Notes under the pieces: model-generated
The model's database searches: none
Told to the model about the DNA's origin: nothing
What the model saw: only the letters and a program-made list of their open reading frames with translations
Shown here: positions 34,669 through 42,159 of the stretch, piece by piece
Layout: the number at the start of each line of letters is the position of its first letter
Numbering within the stretch: the first letter of the stretch is position 1
From: an uncultured Bacteroidales bacterium
Lineage (GTDB): Bacteria; Bacteroidota; Bacteroidia; Bacteroidales; UBA932
Length of the DNA: 64,000 bases
Direction: 5' to 3'
Assembly: GCA_900316675.1 (NCBI GenBank)
Contig: ONDR01000001.1
Coordinates: 62,001-126,000, forward strand
Program-made: the position numbers and the translations under genes

Positions 34669-35907
34669 ATGCGTAGTATGGACACCAATAACTTTGACTA
34701 CATAGTTAAGTCTATGATGGAAAGTGCGCAGGAAGAAGTATCTTCCCGCGTGTGGTCTGGTGTGCAGAACGGTCTGCAACTGGCTGCAGCCCGCCATCGT
34801 CGCATCGTATTCTTCAGAAGGGCAGGCATTGCCGTGGCAGCAATCGCAGCCGCAGTCGCTCTGCTTCTTACCACAGGTCTTTTCCAGCACAATTCTATCC
34901 AACCTAATATATCTAAAAACGCAATCGCCCTGGTACCGGAGCAACCCGCAGTAGAACTGCCTCAGGTAGAATTACCGCAGGTCTCCGGCAGGGAGGGATT
35001 GTTAAATCAGGCCGTCGTTTCAAAGAAAACCGTAAAAGAAGTGGCAGACTTTTCCAAACTCTCAGAGCTTGAAGAAGTTAAAGAAATTACAGAAACTGTC
35101 ACAGTAATAGCAGAGACGGCAGTAAAAGAAGAAGAGACCGTAAAAGAGGAACCGGCTAAATCCGCAACCGTAAATGAGGTTCCGGAGACCAAGAGCCAGG
35201 AGTTCTTTACCGCCATGGTTTATCAAGATTACATGGCAGGCAAAAAAACCGGCCGCCGCGTAAAAGTCGGTCTTAGCGGTAGCCTTGGAAGCAATGGCGT
35301 ACGCACGTCAGCCTTCAATCCCCCTATCAGGAGGGCAGGTCAGGGTGCACAGCAGCGAAACGTGATCCGTGAAAACGGAGAATCCAGCTACAAGATGCCC
35401 GTAAGCTTCGGTTTAAGCGTAACCTTCCCTATCTACAAGAACTTCAGTTTGGGTTCAGGTGTAACTTACACATCCTTAAGCAGGACTTTCCCGGGCAAGA
35501 TTCTTACAGAAGACGAAAACGGAACCGCCACCACCATTTACGGTGATGCCAAGCACACAGTCAAGTACGTTGGTATTCCGTTAAGGGTTTACTACAGCTT
35601 CACTCCGGCAGAAAAGCATTTCCAGTTCTACAGCTATGCCGGCGGAGAAATTGAAAGAAGCATCGTAAACAAAGCCCGTCTGACAGGCCCCCAGAACAAG
35701 ATCAACAGAACACTCAGCAACAGCGGCGTGCAGCTTTCAGTTGGTGCCGGTCTTGGTATTGAGTACAAAATTACCAATCACCTTGGTTTCTACCTTGATC
35801 CAAGCGTCCAGTACTTCTTTGACAACAATCAGCCAAAGAACATCCGCACCCAGCATCCCTGGATGTTCAACCTGGAGGCAGGTTTAAGATTCAATCTGGG
35901 TAACTAA
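34669..35907 (+). CDS. Putative anti-sigma / outer-membrane beta-barrel fusion protein
   Basis: 412 aa. The cytoplasmic N-terminus (about 1-48) is helical and charged; one membrane helix follows (RAGIAVAAIAAAVALLLTTG, about 51-70), then a ~115-residue Glu/Val/Thr-rich linker. A C-terminal barrel-like domain (about 200-412) has MPVSFGLSVTFPIYKNFSLG, KYVGIPLRVYYSF and ends FNLEAGLRFNLGN. This layout follows an ECF sigma gene, so it probably senses something at the outer membrane and holds the sigma factor. ATG 34678 is an alternative start. No cysteine or zinc anti-sigma motif is visible. Confidence 0.75.
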   Translation: MRSMDTNNFDYIVKSMMESAQEEVSSRVWSGVQNGLQLAAARHRRIVFFRRAGIAVAAIAAAVALLLTTGLFQHNSIQPNISKNAIALVPEQPAVELPQVELPQVSGREGLLNQAVVSKKTVKEVADFSKLSELEEVKEITETVTVIAETAVKEEETVKEEPAKSATVNEVPETKSQEFFTAMVYQDYMAGKKTGRRVKVGLSGSLGSNGVRTSAFNPPIRRAGQGAQQRNVIRENGESSYKMPVSFGLSVTFPIYKNFSLGSGVTYTSLSRTFPGKILTEDENGTATTIYGDAKHTVKYVGIPLRVYYSFTPAEKHFQFYSYAGGEIERSIVNKARLTGPQNKINRTLSNSGVQLSVGAGLGIEYKITNHLGFYLDPSVQYFFDNNQPKNIRTQHPWMFNLEAGLRFNLGN

Positions 35908-35910
35908 TAG

Positions 35911-36336
35911 CTAATCTTCCCAGGTAACAAGCCTGGAACCATCTGCAGAAACTTCAATTTTAACCTTAAGAGTCTCTTCCGGAAGAAGGGACTCTATATT
36001 TTCCGGCCATTCCATAAGGCAGAGGTTACCGCTGTCAAGATAGTCGTACAGACCAATGTCCAAAGCTTCCTCCGGACGCTCTATGCGGTAGAAGTCAAAA
36101 TGATACACCTGTTTGCCGGCCGCAGTGCGATACTCGTTCACAATGGCAAAAGTAGGGGAGCTTACTGCATCTTCCCTTACGCCAAGCTGGCGGCAAAGCG
36201 CCGTTGTGAAGGTGGTTTTGCCGGCACCCATGGGGGCGTAGAAGGCCACAAGGGTGGCGTCCCCTATCTGCTCAAGGAACTCTTTTGCCGCCTGATCTAT
36301 GCTTGCAAGCGATTCTATGGTTACAGAATGTTTCAT
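35911..36336 (-). CDS. tsaE: tRNA threonylcarbamoyladenosine biosynthesis ATPase TsaE
   Basis: 141 aa from 36336. Walker A is APMGAGKTTFTTALCRQLG, followed by SSPTFAIVNEY, VYHFDFYRIERPEEALDIGL and CLMEWPENIESLLP, all diagnostic of TsaE. It drives the TsaB-TsaD complex making t6A37 in ANN-decoding tRNAs. Upstream in-frame extension (to 36669) lacks similarity and overlaps the next gene. Confidence 0.95.
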   Translation of the reverse strand: MKHSVTIESLASIDQAAKEFLEQIGDATLVAFYAPMGAGKTTFTTALCRQLGVREDAVSSPTFAIVNEYRTAAGKQVYHFDFYRIERPEEALDIGLYDYLDSGNLCLMEWPENIESLLPEETLKVKIEVSADGSRLVTWED

Positions 36337-36490
36337 TTTGTAAAAAAAGTGAATTTTCTGACCACAAAAATAGTTGCTTTTTGTGACGATTCCTAAGATT
36401 TGTGAAAAAGTGGTGAATCTCTTCTGGGTGTGGTAGAATTTTACCGCGCTTCGGGCTTTTTTCTTTTCCTTTGATGCAAATGAATCGCGT

Positions 36491-37768
36491 ATGAAAAAGT
36501 TATTTGCACTAATTTGCATCATACTACTGCCGGGATGGAGTGTATCTTGCGACCTTCTGGACAAAGGGCATAAGAGGGACAGGCCCAGAAATGACATCAG
36601 CAGAACGGACAGCCTTTCGGGCAAAGATTCCGGAGGCTCCTGGAAGCCCTCCGATACCGTACTGTTCACCTCCGGCGTCCGCTTTCCGGACGGCTACGAC
36701 TGGCGCATCGACACCCTCGCAGAAAAGCAAAAAGGGGAACTGGTCCTGTTCAAAGGCACAGAGCTGGTGCTGGCCATACCCGTCGGGGCAGAAAACAATG
36801 TCAGCGCAGATCCGGACATGCATCGAATTGTTGACGGACACCTGTATACAGATTATTCCTCTAACACAAAGACTATCGTACAGAAAGACGGAAAAGTGCT
36901 TTTCAGTTATGATGGAAGGGAGCAAATGTGCGGCTTTGCAGTAGTTGACGGCAATGTCTGGACTCTGGGACAGGACCGCTTCGGAGAAGGCGGCTTAAGC
37001 CTGCGCAAAAACGGGAAATTGGTTTACGAGCACAAAAGCGGAACCATTGTAGGCAGTCTGGCAGATACATTCAATCCTTATGGAGCCCTGGACTTTGTTG
37101 ACGGCAAGCCGGTATTCTTTTATTATTATAAGACCGATGGATCCTTGTCACAGTCCATTCACTGCATTATGGTACTAGGAGATAAAGAAACGGACCTGGG
37201 CCTTCCGGACCGCTTCTCAAGGATACTGGATGCCAAACTGGTTGACGGCAAAGCGGTTGTCGTGGGCAAAGTGGGCACTTCCAGAAACATTCTTAGCGTC
37301 TTTAACGACGGCCGCCTTATAGGCTTCACCCTTCAGGGATACGATAATCTTGGCACCTGCAAGATTATTCCGGCCGGAGACGGCGTACTGTATTTTGCGG
37401 GCGAATGCTATTCCAATGGGGCCTCTGCAGGCTTTATAAGCGACAATGACGGCTACAACCGCTTTTACGATCTTGCAGGCAGGCTGATAGGCTTCTATGT
37501 GGGCAAGGGTATCAACATCATCCTGAGCTGCGGCACAGACGGAGCAGATCCGGTTATTACTACAAACGGCATCAGCAATTCGGTTCCGGGATACTTCAAT
37601 TATATCTCTACCAAGTGCGGAGAGCTTGTAGACGAGAAGTTCTATCTGGGAATGAACTCGCAGGAAGATGGTCCTTATATCCTGAACGGAAAGAAAAAGC
37701 AAAGTCTGGGCTTCAACGGCTTCATAACAGAAGTCAAAGCCGTAATTATTAAAAACGAAAAGAAATGA
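36491..37768 (+). CDS. Hypothetical lipoprotein, beta-propeller-like
   Basis: 425 aa. A lipoprotein signal ends in GWSVSC (Cys near 20). The body is a series of repeated strands with a recurring layout (DGKVLFSYDGREQMCGFAVV, DGNVWTLGQDRF, LDFVDGKPVFFYYYKTDGS), suggestive of a propeller-like fold, but no named domain is recognised. It overlaps comM by 4 nt. Function unknown. Confidence 0.75.
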   Translation: MKKLFALICIILLPGWSVSCDLLDKGHKRDRPRNDISRTDSLSGKDSGGSWKPSDTVLFTSGVRFPDGYDWRIDTLAEKQKGELVLFKGTELVLAIPVGAENNVSADPDMHRIVDGHLYTDYSSNTKTIVQKDGKVLFSYDGREQMCGFAVVDGNVWTLGQDRFGEGGLSLRKNGKLVYEHKSGTIVGSLADTFNPYGALDFVDGKPVFFYYYKTDGSLSQSIHCIMVLGDKETDLGLPDRFSRILDAKLVDGKAVVVGKVGTSRNILSVFNDGRLIGFTLQGYDNLGTCKIIPAGDGVLYFAGECYSNGASAGFISDNDGYNRFYDLAGRLIGFYVGKGINIILSCGTDGADPVITTNGISNSVPGYFNYISTKCGELVDEKFYLGMNSQEDGPYILNGKKKQSLGFNGFITEVKAVIIKNEKK

Positions 37769-39324
37769 TAATCAACGTATTAAGCGCCAAGATAGTAGGC
37801 ATAGACGCCGTTCCGGTTACGGTAGAGGTTGATATCACCATGGGCATAGGAATCCATCTTGTGGGCCTGGCGGATGTCGCAGTCAAAGAAAGCCTTCTGC
37901 GTACGGTTACAGCACTTCAGTCAATTGGCTTCCGCATCCCCGGAAAGAAAATTATCATTAACCTTGCCCCGGCAGATATTCATAAAAAAGGTGGCGGATA
38001 CGACCTTCCAATAGCCATCGGCATCATTGCCGCCTCCGGCCAGATGGAGTTGCCAGGAATAGAAGATTACCTTCTTTTGGGAGAACTAGGTCTGGACGCA
38101 TCATTACGTTTTGCTCCAGGGGCTTTGTGCGCGGCAGAGCTTGCCCGGAAGCTGGGAAAGAAGGGTTGCATCTTCCCGCGCAAAGCCGCTCCGGAGGCCC
38201 TGGCCTTCGATGACCTTGACATTTACGGCGCGCAGTCTTTGGTAGATGTGTTAAAGATACTCTCCCGAGACCCGGAGAGCACAGATTTCCTTATGCGGGA
38301 AGATATGTACCTTGACGCGGCCCAGCCCGAACAGGAAGAAGCCGCTTACATGGATTTCTCACAGATTTACGGACAGGAGGTCGCAAAGCGCGGACTGGAA
38401 ATTGCCGCAGCTGGCGGACATAATATAATTATGGTCGGTGCACCAGGCAGTGGCAAAACGTCGCTGGCAAAGGCCATGGCCGGCATTCTGCCGCCGCTGG
38501 AGAGGGAGGAGGCCCTTCTTTGCAGCAAAGTCTATTCCATTGCCGGCAAGCGTTCTGCCAAATACGGTCTGATGCGCCAGAGGCCCTTCCGCGCTCCGCA
38601 TTACAGCGCTTCCCTCCCCGCCATGGTAGGTGGTGGCAACGGGGACAACATAGTCCCCGGAGAAGTCTCGCTAGCCTCGGGCGGGGTATTGTTTCTAGAC
38701 GAATTCGCCCAGATGCCTAAGTCCATCACAGAAGCCCTGCGCGGGCCTATAGAGGACAGGCAGGTTGTGATCTCGCGACTTAATGCCAAGGTGATTTACC
38801 CTTGCTCTTTCATCCTTGTCGCTGCCAGCAATCCCTGCCCTTGTGGATACTATGGAGAAAAAGACCGCTGCACCTGCACCGTAGGCCAGCGCCTTGCCTA
38901 TCTTGGCCGCCTGAGCGGCCCGATCATGGATAGAATTGACCTGCAGATCTGGGTTCATCCCGTTGATACAAACGCTCTTCTGGATGGGCATCGGGGCGAC
39001 ATCAGGGCGGGACAGGAGAGCAGCGCCGCCGTGGCTGCGCGCGTTGTAGAGGCCAGGCAAAGGCAGCATCGCCGTTTTGGCCGCACAATGACCAATGCAG
39101 AAATGGACGCGCGTGCAATTCAGAAGTTCTGCCCCTTGGACGCCGAATGCGAGGGTATTCTTGAAAAGGTGATAAATAAGATGGGGCTTTCTGCGCGTGC
39201 CTTCAGCCGCATCATCAAACTATCCAGAACCATTGCTGACCTTGACAAAACAGATAACATCGAGCCCCGCCATATACTTGAAGCCGCCAGCTACCGTTTC
39301 CTTGACCGCCGCGATCCGATATAA
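37765..39324 (+). CDS. comM: YifB/ComM-family AAA+ ATPase (Mg-chelatase-like)
   Basis: 519 aa. The N-terminal ChlI-like lobe has VEVDITMGIGIHLVGLADVA and IIINLAPADIHKKGGGYDLP. The AAA+ core has Walker A VGAPGSGKTS (near 226), Walker B GGVLFLDEF, a Cys cluster in NPCPCGYYGEKDRCTC and sensor/arginine residues in DRIDLQIWV. ComM acts as a hexameric helicase at branch migration during integration of transformed DNA. Confidence is high for the family, moderate for a competence role here. Confidence 0.92.
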   Translation: MIINVLSAKIVGIDAVPVTVEVDITMGIGIHLVGLADVAVKESLLRTVTALQSIGFRIPGKKIIINLAPADIHKKGGGYDLPIAIGIIAASGQMELPGIEDYLLLGELGLDASLRFAPGALCAAELARKLGKKGCIFPRKAAPEALAFDDLDIYGAQSLVDVLKILSRDPESTDFLMREDMYLDAAQPEQEEAAYMDFSQIYGQEVAKRGLEIAAAGGHNIIMVGAPGSGKTSLAKAMAGILPPLEREEALLCSKVYSIAGKRSAKYGLMRQRPFRAPHYSASLPAMVGGGNGDNIVPGEVSLASGGVLFLDEFAQMPKSITEALRGPIEDRQVVISRLNAKVIYPCSFILVAASNPCPCGYYGEKDRCTCTVGQRLAYLGRLSGPIMDRIDLQIWVHPVDTNALLDGHRGDIRAGQESSAAVAARVVEARQRQHRRFGRTMTNAEMDARAIQKFCPLDAECEGILEKVINKMGLSARAFSRIIKLSRTIADLDKTDNIEPRHILEAASYRFLDRRDPI

Positions 39325-39347
39325 TGTATAATATTCTATTAGAGTTA

Positions 39348-39378
39348 TTGTTTAATAATAGAGATTTTACTATCTTTG
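39348..39378 (+). promoter_or_regulatory. Promoter of hicAB
   Basis: TTG (39348-39350), a 20-bp spacer and TATCTTTG (39371-39378). The -7 box ends 2 nt before the hicA ATG, so the transcript would be leaderless. Confidence 0.6.
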
Positions 39379-39380
39379 CT

Positions 39381-39563
39381 ATGAAATTCGATGAGTTTCA
39401 TAGAATAATCAGAGCTAATGGCTGGCAGATACTCCGTCAGATGGGGACCAGTCATATAATATATAAAAAGGGGAACAGGACATATCCGGTCCCATACCAT
39501 AAAGGAAAGGAACTTGGAAGAGGCCTGGAGTGTAAAATAAGAAAAGACTTAGGAATTAAATAA
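39381..39563 (+). CDS. hicA: HicA-family mRNA interferase toxin
   Basis: 60 aa. The dsRBD-like fold carries the HicA pattern ANGWQILRQMGTSHIIYKKG with catalytic His25, then TYPVPYHKGKELGRGLECKI. ATG 39381 gives the usual length. HicA degrades mRNA during translation; the antitoxin follows 3 nt downstream. Confidence 0.92.
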   Translation: MKFDEFHRIIRANGWQILRQMGTSHIIYKKGNRTYPVPYHKGKELGRGLECKIRKDLGIK

Positions 39564-39566
39564 GCT

Positions 39567-39974
39567 ATGGTTACAATTGAGGCTATTATTGAAAGGGCAG
39601 AGGATGGGACATACTGTGTATATTGCAAAAACGACATCTTTTCAGGAGCTGGCGTAAGCATTGATGATGCTAAAGCTGACATGAAAGAGCAAATGGAGTT
39701 TTATAAAAAAACCGCCATTGAAAAAGGCTTTAAATATCCCCTATTTCTGGACCAGGAGTACCAGATTAATTATACGATTGACGCCATCAGCCTTATGAAG
39801 TATTATGTTAAAGCCGGCATTCTGTCTCTTTCCGGAATAGAGAAGATTACCGGCATTAACCAAAAACAACTCTGGTCTTATCTTAATGGAACAAAACCAA
39901 GAAAGACACAATCTGACAGAATAGAAATCGGCTTCAAAAAGCTATATGAAGACATGTACTCTATTTTCGCCTAA
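39567..39974 (+). CDS. hicB: HicB-family antitoxin with C-terminal HTH
   Basis: 135 aa. The N-terminal HicB fold (about 1-60) has IERAEDGTYCVYCKN and AGVSIDDAKADMKEQ. A C-terminal XRE-like HTH (about 85-125) has LSGIEKITGINQKQLWSYLN, which would bind the hicAB promoter for autoregulation. The antitoxin is the second gene, as is usual for hicAB. Confidence 0.9.
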   Translation: MVTIEAIIERAEDGTYCVYCKNDIFSGAGVSIDDAKADMKEQMEFYKKTAIEKGFKYPLFLDQEYQINYTIDAISLMKYYVKAGILSLSGIEKITGINQKQLWSYLNGTKPRKTQSDRIEIGFKKLYEDMYSIFA

Positions 39975-40016
39975 TTTGTCCTTGGGCAAAAAAAATTAAA
40001 AAATTTTCAAAAAAAA

Positions 40017-40047
40017 TTTGGAGAATTGATTTTTGTTGCTACCTTTG
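40017..40047 (+). promoter_or_regulatory. Promoter of the ABC/GntR operon
   Basis: TTTG (40017-40020), a 19-bp spacer and TACCTTTG (40040-40047). Confidence 0.7.
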
Positions 40048-40048
40048 C

Positions 40049-40072
40049 GGTGTACTAAGATACTAATACACC
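40049..40072 (+). promoter_or_regulatory. Predicted operator for the GntR/YtrA-type regulator
   Basis: The 24-bp site has GGTGTA and TACACC as outer inverted half-sites around CTAAGATACTAA, right at the predicted transcription start. The operon encodes a YtrA-like GntR protein as its third gene, so autorepression is likely (inference). Confidence 0.5.
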
Positions 40073-40112
40073 ACCAAAGGCCGGGTGAAAACGGCCCCAA
40101 AACAAAGGTAAA

Positions 40113-40943
40113 ATGATAGAAATCAACAATTTAGCTTTTAGCTTCCAGAAGTATGACGTACTTCAGGGAATTAGTCTAAGGCTTGAAGAAGGCAAGATTT
40201 ACGGCCTTCTTGGAGAGAACGGCGTTGGTAAAACCACGCTGCTCACCCTTCTTTGCGGACTTAAATCTCCCAAGTCCGGATCCATCAGCGTAGATGGACG
40301 CGCGCCCTTTGACAGGCAGCCTTCCCTGCTTCAGGATCAGTTCTATCTGCCGGACGAGGTTCTGCCCCTTCGTGCAACCGCAATCGCTTTTGCAAAGGAA
40401 AGAGGCATCTTCTGGCCCAGGTTCAGCATGGAAAAGTTTATCAAGATAATAGCAGAGTTCGAGGTAGATCCCAACCACCGCATGGACAAAATGTCCGCCG
40501 GTCAGCTTAAGAAGACATGGATTTCCTTCGCACTTGCGACCGATGCCCGCTACTACTATATGGACGAGCCCACCAATGGCCTGGACATCCCCTCCAAGGC
40601 ACAGTTCCGCAAAGCCATAATGCAGTACACCGCAGAGGATTCCACCCTGGTAATCTCTACCCATCAGGTTCGTGACCTTGAAAACGTCATTGACCCTATC
40701 ATCATACTGGACAGCAAGGAAGTACTGGTCAACGCATCAATAGAAGAGATTGAAAGCAAACTTTGCTTTGATTACAGCAAGGAACTCAACCCCAATGCTC
40801 TGTATGTAGAACAGACCCCTGCAGGCTTCGTTCAGGTATATCCCAACGATGGTAATTCAGAGTCCAAGGTTAACCTTGAGGCTTTCTTCAACACAATTCA
40901 CATGCACAAAGACGTGGCCAAAAGCCTCTTTGGCAACAAATAG
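40113..40943 (+). CDS. ABC transporter ATP-binding protein
   Basis: 276 aa. Walker A GLLGENGVGKTTLLTLLCG, an unusual signature MSAGQLKKTW, Walker B YYMDEPTNGLD and switch His in ISTHQVRDL. The C-terminal ~65 residues form an accessory domain. It is paired with the permease 12 nt downstream and a GntR/YtrA regulator, the layout of Ytr-type operons that respond to envelope stress. Substrate unknown. Confidence 0.92.
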   Translation: MIEINNLAFSFQKYDVLQGISLRLEEGKIYGLLGENGVGKTTLLTLLCGLKSPKSGSISVDGRAPFDRQPSLLQDQFYLPDEVLPLRATAIAFAKERGIFWPRFSMEKFIKIIAEFEVDPNHRMDKMSAGQLKKTWISFALATDARYYYMDEPTNGLDIPSKAQFRKAIMQYTAEDSTLVISTHQVRDLENVIDPIIILDSKEVLVNASIEEIESKLCFDYSKELNPNALYVEQTPAGFVQVYPNDGNSESKVNLEAFFNTIHMHKDVAKSLFGNK

Positions 40944-40955
40944 GAGGACGTAACT

Positions 40956-41804
40956 ATGAGCGAGACATTCAACTTCAAAAGATTCTGCACATTCTTTGGT
41001 TACGACCTTAAGCAGATGTGGCGTCGCAACGCCAAAACCGCAATCCTGATTGGTGGCGGCGGACTTATCTTCACCCTGTTCTGGATTTCATTCAGCCTGC
41101 TGTTTTTCCTCAAATTCAGTACGCCGACATGGCCCTGGAGACTGGGAATGTTCATGGTTTGCGTAACCATACTCCACTTCTTCATTACCCGCACCTACGG
41201 ATTCCTGACTGACCGAAGGAAGGGCCCGGACTACCTTATGGTGCCGGCATCCGGCCTGGAGAAGTACATTTCCATGATGATAATTACAGTTATCATTATC
41301 CCTCTTATCTTCACGTTTGCCTACTATAGCATTGACGCACTCCTTTGCCTGTGCTTCCCGAACAGCGGGGCCAACCTCTTCCAGCTGACATCCACCTTCT
41401 TTGGCGATGCTTACGTAGGAATAAATGAATGGAACAACCAGCTTGCCAAAGAGATGATACCCTTCCGGATGCCCGTATCCGAGATTGTCTTCATCTTGCT
41501 GCTCATGCACTGCTTCAACATGCTATTCTATCTGCTTTGCGGCCTAATTTTCAAGAGATTCAAGATCCTTTGGTCAATCATAATCTCAGTACTGTTGGGC
41601 ATCATAGTTTCCAGCGTCATGACAACATACGTAGGTGTGGGTCACTTCGGACCCTGGCAAGAAATGCAAACCTTAGCACCTACGCCGGAAGAAGCATTCG
41701 GAATAGTAGGAAGGATGTTCACCTTCATTAAGTGCTACATGATTGTCGGCATAGTTGCAATGGCCGTAGGTGTTTATTTCAGACTTAAAAAAGTATCTCA
41801 CTGA
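40956..41804 (+). CDS. ABC-2-like transporter permease
   Basis: 282 aa with six predicted helices: about 27-50, 60-80, 103-128, 180-200, 208-232 and 255-275. The N-terminus FGYDLKQMWRRNAKTAIL is the cytoplasmic lead-in usual for ABC-2 permeases. No enzymatic motif. It overlaps the regulator gene by 1 nt. It probably dimerises and works with the ATPase encoded upstream. Confidence 0.82.
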   Translation: MSETFNFKRFCTFFGYDLKQMWRRNAKTAILIGGGGLIFTLFWISFSLLFFLKFSTPTWPWRLGMFMVCVTILHFFITRTYGFLTDRRKGPDYLMVPASGLEKYISMMIITVIIIPLIFTFAYYSIDALLCLCFPNSGANLFQLTSTFFGDAYVGINEWNNQLAKEMIPFRMPVSEIVFILLLMHCFNMLFYLLCGLIFKRFKILWSIIISVLLGIIVSSVMTTYVGVGHFGPWQEMQTLAPTPEEAFGIVGRMFTFIKCYMIVGIVAMAVGVYFRLKKVSH

Positions 41805-42142
41805 TGGACTTTAATTCAGACAAACCCATATACCTTCAGATAGCGGACGGCATTTGTGACCGCATTCTGTCAGGGGAGCTGGCCAGCGAAGACAGGATTC
41901 CATCCGTCAGAGAATACGGAGCAGAGCTTGGAGTAAACCCCAACACCATGATGAGGTCTTATGACAAATTGCTTAACGAAGGTATAGTGTACAACAAACG
42001 AGGCATCGGTTACTTCATTGCTCCCGATGCAAAGGAAAAGGTCCTGGAAGAGCAGCGTAGGCTGTTTTTAGAGAAGGACGTACCCGCCATAAAGGCAAGA
42101 ATGGCTCTACTGGGCCTGGATGCAAAAATATTTAACGACTAA
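41804..42142 (+). CDS. GntR-family (YtrA subgroup) transcriptional regulator
   Basis: 112 aa. The winged HTH (about 8-72) has KPIYLQIADGICDRILSGEL, RIPSVREYGAELGVNPNTMM and NKRGIGYFI. The C-terminus is only ~40 residues, the hallmark of the short YtrA subgroup. It should bind the palindrome near 40049-40072 and repress the ABC operon until a ligand is present. Confidence 0.93.
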   Translation: MDFNSDKPIYLQIADGICDRILSGELASEDRIPSVREYGAELGVNPNTMMRSYDKLLNEGIVYNKRGIGYFIAPDAKEKVLEEQRRLFLEKDVPAIKARMALLGLDAKIFND

Positions 42143-42159
42143 GAATCTCCTCAAATAAA

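Noticed and set aside
36337..36669. N-terminal extension of TsaE
   Set aside because: It overlaps the 5' end of the lipoprotein gene on the other strand and has no similarity to TsaE; the chosen start gives the usual length.
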